Below are positions 16,101 to 20,013 of a DNA stretch of 20,013 nt, piece by piece. The notes below the pieces were generated by a model that did no database searches, was not told the DNA's origin, and saw nothing but the letters and a program-made list of their open reading frames with translations. A program made the translations under genes and the position numbers. Source of the DNA: Lingula anatina (Eukaryota > Brachiopoda > Lingulata > Lingulida > Lingulidae); NCBI RefSeq assembly GCF_001039355.2, contig NW_019775813.1, positions 461,925 to 481,937 of the forward strand, given 5' to 3'. Numbering within the stretch: the first letter of the stretch is position 1; each line of letters opens with the position of its first letter.

Positions 16101-18962
16101 CTGCAAATTAATTACAAAATTTGACATTTGCTGAATGTTAAAGATCACCCCCTTCAGATATGAAATATTGAACATTGAATCAATATATTTTAATTACTGG
16201 GACTAATAACTTAAGTATTCACTTTGGCAATGAAGACTCATATTAAACGTATATGCCTTAAAGCGTAATACTGCCACCATCAAACTAGACCCATCAAACT
16301 ATAAAGGTCTTACACCTGTTCACACTACAAACATTTATCCAAATAAATAGTGAATCAGGTCACGATTAGAATAATTGCTGTAGTGTGAATGCATGAGGAT
16401 TTCTGCTATAAGTTTTCTTAAAATCCTTCTTGCCAGCTGGATTTCTGATAGCATTTCAAATAACTAAACAGAACTGAAACCTGGTTAGGTCTTATTGTGC
16501 ATGTGCGCAGAAAACCGAAAGTATTAACTATGGACACTTATTTCCTAAGTTAGCAATTGCACTAGAAGTATTCGGGAGTCACCACTCACTATAACACAGG
16601 GAAATGTTAACTTATTTTGCTATCTGAGTGCTGAGAATGCTAGAATGTCTTTTGACTTGCACTTGCCGTAACAATTACAAATACAAACACACGGTAAAAA
16701 GTATGAATATAGAGCTGTAAATGGCACATTTTTGTATGCATGGAGTTTTCCTGTGTGGAGCATGTGTGATTATTTAAAATAGGAACCTGAATTTTTTCAA
16801 CCTAGATGCAGTTAAGTTTGCTGAGTGTGTACAGGAAAGGAAATCAATTTTTTTTTACCAGAAATTCAAATTTAAAAAATCCAGAATTTTCAGATGGTTG
16901 TGTGAATGGGGTAATTGTATCACCAGTTGTGTTTATAAACTCTATACTGACATCAGCTTAGATATATAGATTTTCAGTGTTAAAAGAAAAAGAAAAAAAA
17001 CAGAAGCTAATGAGGCACACCCAGCTTTTGACTGGACTGGATGGGTCAGATGGTAGAGTGCTTGCCTCCAGTGCAGAAAGACAATGGGTGCAATCCCCAG
17101 GGCCAGAATACTGGGTCATAAAAATGGTGGTGTGGTCTACATCTTTGAAGGAGAACCAAATGTGAAATCAAAGACACTAATGAAATAAATCTGTATTTCC
17201 TTGTAGCAAACTTGTCAGGTTACTGATTTATATGTCAAAATATACAAACTAGGTGTTCGTTAAATCGAGCTTTGGAAATGTAGCTTTTTCTTTAGGTCTG
17301 GAAGTGAGTAATACACTGCCACATGGTTTCTGATGATTAGTAATGTTGAGATTTTGAAACAACAGTGTGTCACTGCCTCCTACCATAGTTCATAGATATT
17401 TATATATTGGCATATGAAACAACTTGACATGACAAGATCCTAAAATGTGTCTGTAGTCACTTAAGTTTAGTCACAGCAATTTAATGTGTAATACCTTCAT
17501 ATAGGAGTTGAGAAGAGGAACTGCAGGTGGTTCTCCCCCATCTTGTGTACACAGATCCACGGCCACCTGTTGTAAGTTTTGAATCTGAAAACACAAGCAA
17601 AGAGTCAGTGGAAGAGTCAGTCAGGTAGTCAAGATCCTTTGAAGGAATGAGAGAAACATCATTGTTAATACTCAAACAAAAAGGGATAAGAATGAATGAT
17701 CTTTATTCCCTAATTTAAGGCCTCCTACCGAAAATACATGTGCAACTTCACCATAAATTTTCCACTAGTAGTAATATATTTATGTACACTGAATAAATAT
17801 TAACATATACTGATAGTCAATGAAAACACATCAGAAAACTTTTTTACTGAGAATCGATTCCAACCATATAAATGAGTACAAATTTATGCACTTGTTTGGT
17901 CATAAGAGAGTGGGCTGACCACTCGGATGTTTAAAATTTCGGCTTCATTGATTTTGTGATCAGCTGTTACAAAATTATGTGTTTTTCCTGTCTCGTGATT
18001 GGTTTGAATTAATCAGGTTCAGTATATGGTGATTAATTAAGTCTATTTAAGGTAGTCACCAAATCCAGTATGAAACATGACAAAAAAGTTCAATGATGCC
18101 AATGATGTCTGACACTGGAAGAGCAACTGCGGGCCTTGGGGATGCTGGAGGCTGGGCGTAACCAAAGAGATTTGATCACATGACCTTGCATTTTAATGAT
18201 CTTTTCTGACCTTTATTTCACCTTGTGTGACTGAATAATGGGTCATATTTCACACGAAAACTGTTATTTTCTTAAATGCCAAAGGAACTTTAAATATTAT
18301 TTGATAAATAAATGATGCATTTTCATTGACTGTCAGTATATATATCCATAATAGCTAGTCCTCTATTTAAAGATTTTTACCTAGATCTTTTATAAGTTGC
18401 TTGATTCTGTCATCTGTCACGGCAGGACCGGGTGGACCAACAGGACCAGGGGGACCCTGGCAATGATGAAAGAATTAAATGGTATTTTAATACCTGTTAA
18501 AACAGAGACTAAACACATTTGATATCCATGAAGCAAGGCTTTTCCATAGGCCCAGGAGTAAGTCATATAATCCAGGCCCTTTTATTATGATCAGTCATAT
18601 TTCAGATTCACTTGGGTCATCCTAAAAATATGGGGTAGATGATTGTACTTTTATGTAGCTATAAAGGCTGTTATATCCTCAACAAAAATGTGTTTTTAGG
18701 TTATTTTCTCACTGTTGAAAATGACTGGAGATGAAATAAAATCAAAATCAACAAATAAATCAAGCCCAAGCAAGCAGTAATGGATAATATCAATCAAAAT
18801 TTGGTACATATTTAAATCTAGAAGGATGTTGAAAATAATGTCTAACCTGGGTTCCATTGTTTCCTCTTCGTCTCCATATAGCATCTCTTCCATCTCTCCC
18901 AGGTTTCCCATCTCTCCCATCTCTGCCTGGCAGCCCCCTGCATGCCAAAGGACAAGTTCCAG
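15601..18962 (-). CDS. short-chain collagen C4-like protein, four 3' exons, 5' end missing
   Basis: Secreted matrix protein of the spongin/short-chain collagen type that is abundant in molluscs and also found in sponges and cnidarians. Four exons (18962-18847, 18456-18381, 17584-17495, 16100-15601) join in frame with GT-AG introns to give about 259 residues and a TAA stop. The order is CPLAC-R, then Gly-X-Y triplets (six, a six-residue break AIWRRR, then six more), a short helical linker DDRIKQLIKDLDSKL, then the domain opening GGRGSVYTRWGRTTC and a cysteine-rich end with CAVC, YICLDE, VDCGYALPCPEY and TCVVC. The Gly-X-Y run should trimerise. No signal peptide is in the visible part; the first exon starts on a split codon, so at least one exon lies upstream. 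It is convergent with reelin. The family call is from remembered sequence patterns. Confidence 0.93.
16101..17494 (-). other. collagen gene intron between exons c and d
   Basis: GT-AG intron on the minus strand. It carries the SINE at 17014-17176; otherwise I see no exon on either strand. Confidence 0.8.
17014..17176 (+). mobile_element. tRNA-derived SINE in the collagen intron
   Basis: A tRNA-like head has an A box TGGGTCAGATGG (17042-17053) and a B box GGTGCAATCC (17087-17096) at normal RNA polymerase III promoter spacing, followed by an unrelated tail. CTAATGA occurs on both sides (17007-17013 and 17177-17183), a candidate 7-bp target duplication that fixes the boundaries. It lies antisense to the collagen gene. 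The degraded cloverleaf and the tail argue against a functional tRNA gene. Confidence 0.75.
17495..17584 (-). CDS. collagen-like exon c: start of C-terminal domain
   Basis: Completes Asp and reads SKLTTGGRGSVYTRWGRTTC, SSSSQLLYE plus one base of Gly. The motif G-(S)-VY-x-RWG-(R)-x-x-C is the family's domain opening. Acceptor TTTTCAG, donor AAG|GTATTA. Ninety bases. Confidence 0.92.
17585..18380. other. collagen gene intron, no other feature
   Basis: Intron between exons b and c on the minus strand. The stretch 18090-18180 is somewhat GC-richer (GCAACTGCGGGCCTTGGGG) and might be a repeat fragment, but no boundary or family can be shown. Confidence 0.6.
18381..18456 (-). CDS. collagen-like exon b: second Gly-X-Y block and linker
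   Basis: Reads GPPGPVGPPGPA, continuing the Gly register exactly from exon a, then VTDDRIKQLIKDL plus one base. The proline-rich triplets contrast with the charged block upstream. Acceptor TTGCCAG, donor G|GTAAAA. Seventy-six bases. Confidence 0.9.
18457..18846 (-). other. collagen gene intron between exons a and b, no other feature
   Basis: GT-AG intron on the minus strand of about 390 bases, AT-rich. No repeat or exon recognised. Confidence 0.7.
18847..18962 (-). CDS. collagen-like exon a: N-terminal cysteines and first Gly-X-Y block
   Basis: Begins with two bases of a split codon after acceptor TTATTATAG. Reads GTCPLACRGLPGRDGRDGKP, then GRDGRDAIWRRRGNNGTQ. Unusually rich in GRD triplets. 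AIWRRR (18865-18882) breaks the glycine register for two triplets. Ends on a complete codon, donor CAG|GTTAGA. Confidence 0.9.
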
Positions 18963-19227
18963 CTATAATAAAGATATTAGGAGGATTCACATTAATGAAG
19001 CATAATTTTCTGAATGATTAATTCATATTGAATAAGTTCATACCCAGAGATTTATTGTAAAAATCTATACAGACTTTGCCTATATAGAAACATTATGTAA
19101 CCATAAGGATAGTAGGGTATTTGTTGAACGAGGTTTTGTACCATCTGATCAGCTAGATTAAGTGCATGTAAGTTCAAGGGTTACTATGGGTTACTCTCTA
19201 CATCTCTTCTTAATTAGGCAATGTAAG

Positions 19228-19290
19228 GGCTAGAAATTTTTAAAAGTTCCTTCTACCAGCCATGTAATCCACTTTTCAAAATTTCTAGCC
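19228..19290. repeat. inverted repeat, 19-bp arms with one mismatch
   Basis: GGCTAGAAATTTTTAAAAG (19228-19246) pairs with CTTTTCAAAATTTCTAGCC (19272-19290), and the next inner pair (19247 with 19271) also matches. The loop is about 23 bases. Could be a foldback MITE or the hairpin of a longer dispersed element; no target duplication was recognised. Confidence 0.85.
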
Positions 19291-19618
19291 TTTATATATT
19301 AGGTCAGAGTTCAGTCTCAAATTTTTCACCATTGTGCATTGCAACATCATGTTTTTTTTTAATAACCTACATGTAACTCCTAAATCATGTGAAAAAAACA
19401 CTTGCAGTGTTACGTTTGACAAGCTCTACAAAATGCAAAAAAAAAACAAGACGCTTTAAATTTAAAGGTAATAGAATGTTTCAGTTTCTTCATCTAATAG
19501 CTGCTTCTGTGGTATTGCACCAGTAGACCCCAAATTTATGCAGCAGATAAAAGGGGATTCCAAGTGTAACGTATAACCATTATAATATAAAGGCATAGGT
19601 CAGTGCATTTTTTTTTTT

Positions 19619-19646
19619 ATGTACAGACACAGATGTGTCTGTACAT
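19619..19646. repeat. 28-bp perfect palindrome (13-bp arms, 2-base centre)
   Basis: ATGTACAGACACA (19619-19631), GA, then TGTGTCTGTACAT (19634-19646), preceded by a poly-T run. It opens the GC-rich element that follows. Confidence 0.95.
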
Positions 19647-19660
19647 ATTGCCATCACCTG

Positions 19661-19735
19661 CGTCTGTCGTCGCCGTCGCCGATGGCGATGGCGATGCCGA
19701 TGCTGACGGCGATGCCGGCGCCGTGCACTTTCCTT
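19661..19735. repeat. GC-rich degenerate hexamer repeat (GATGGC/GATGCC type)
   Basis: After CGTCTGTCGTCGCCGTCGCC come repeated GATGGC, GATGCC and GACGGC-like units to about 19720, then TTTCCTTGTAAACACGATAA. CpG-dense in an AT-rich setting. The order hairpin, CATATTG, GTC-rich repeat, then a TTGTAAACACGATAA-like block resembles dispersed repeats I associate with bivalve genomes (from memory, not checked). The plus-strand open frame over it (Ala/Asp/Gly-rich) is probably incidental. Confidence 0.6.
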
Positions 19736-20013
19736 GTAAACACGATAAGTGGAGGGCAGTTTTACTTTTTGGCTTTATATTTACAGAGCTGATGAATATT
19801 CATAAAACGCAGGTCAAAGTCGAAAATCAGCATGATCGGGCCATTATTGTAGAAGTTATGCTGTTTTTTCACTTTTCAGCATATTTTTCACATTTCCTCA
19901 GATTCAATTCTTAGGCATGTTAACAGTCTCATTATTAAACTAATAAGATACATAAAAGTGTTTGTTTGACATTTCCTGCATCTTTACAACATTGTTAGTT
20001 GATTTTGTAAAAA

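Larger units (their letters stand above)
18963..20013. other. non-coding, upstream side of the collagen exons
   Basis: Expected to be collagen intron followed by its 5' exon or promoter. I found no signal-peptide exon on the minus strand. Contains the inverted repeat at 19227-19290 and the palindrome plus GC-rich element at 19619-19735. Confidence 0.5.

Noticed and set aside
17035-17105. Functional tRNA gene
   Set aside because: A and B boxes are present, but the ends do not form a clean acceptor stem and the unit continues into a SINE tail with target duplications.
19603-19914. 103-residue plus-strand frame rich in Ala-Asp-Gly
   Set aside because: Covers the palindrome and GATGGC-type array; composition follows from the repeat and no splice or family evidence supports coding.
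1-20013. CRISPR array, prokaryotic operon or phage system
   Set aside because: The window is intron-bearing animal DNA; the only regular arrays are microsatellites and a 38-bp tandem repeat without spacers.

Overview
The window is eukaryotic nuclear DNA from an invertebrate animal, most likely a lophotrochozoan and probably a bivalve mollusc. The evidence is an AT-rich background, many short GT-AG introns, dense microsatellites and MITE/SINE-type repeats, and two animal extracellular-matrix genes. One is a reelin gene. The other is a 'short-chain collagen C4-like' gene, a family that is abundant in molluscs. The species assignment is inference.

Plus strand, about 752-12214: the middle of a reelin (RELN) gene. 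I could chain 21 coding exons joined by 20 introns, all GT-AG and all phase-compatible, giving 3712 coding nt and about 1237 residues with no internal stop. The protein shows the reelin-repeat pattern: subrepeat A, EGF module, subrepeat B. It has seven Asp-box (BNR) motifs and three EGF modules. From remembered vertebrate reelin, the best collinear match is the end of repeat 2, then repeats 3, 4 and 5, then the first half of repeat 6. The 5' part (signal peptide, reeler domain, repeats 1-2) must lie upstream. The rest of R6, R7, R8 and the C-terminus are not visible here. Exon 21 ends on an open phase-2 donor.

Positions 12215-15600: no further reelin exon could be found. The stretch is repeat-rich. 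It holds two 169-bp copies of one MITE family, each with a 5-bp target duplication, plus (TC)n and (AT)n microsatellites and a near-perfect 38-bp triplication.

Minus strand, 18962-15601: the 3' four exons of a short-chain collagen C4-like gene. It has an interrupted Gly-X-Y stretch, then a short linker, then a complete cysteine-rich C-terminal domain ending in a stop codon. Its first exon (signal peptide) is not visible and should lie above 18962 or beyond the window. One of its introns carries a tRNA-derived SINE.

Positions 18963-20013: non-coding as far as I can see, with an inverted repeat and a palindrome plus GC-rich degenerate-hexamer element resembling dispersed bivalve repeats.

The two genes are convergent. 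If reelin continues to the right, the collagen gene is nested antisense inside a reelin intron of more than 7.7 kb, in a gene whose other introns here are all 0.7 kb or less. If it does not, reelin is truncated or misassembled here. I see no sign of a novel multi-gene system. The points worth a second look are this arrangement, two delta-4 tandem splice donors that create in-frame TAG codons, the state of functionally known reelin residues (dimerisation Cys kept, receptor-binding Lys replaced), and the mobile-element structures.
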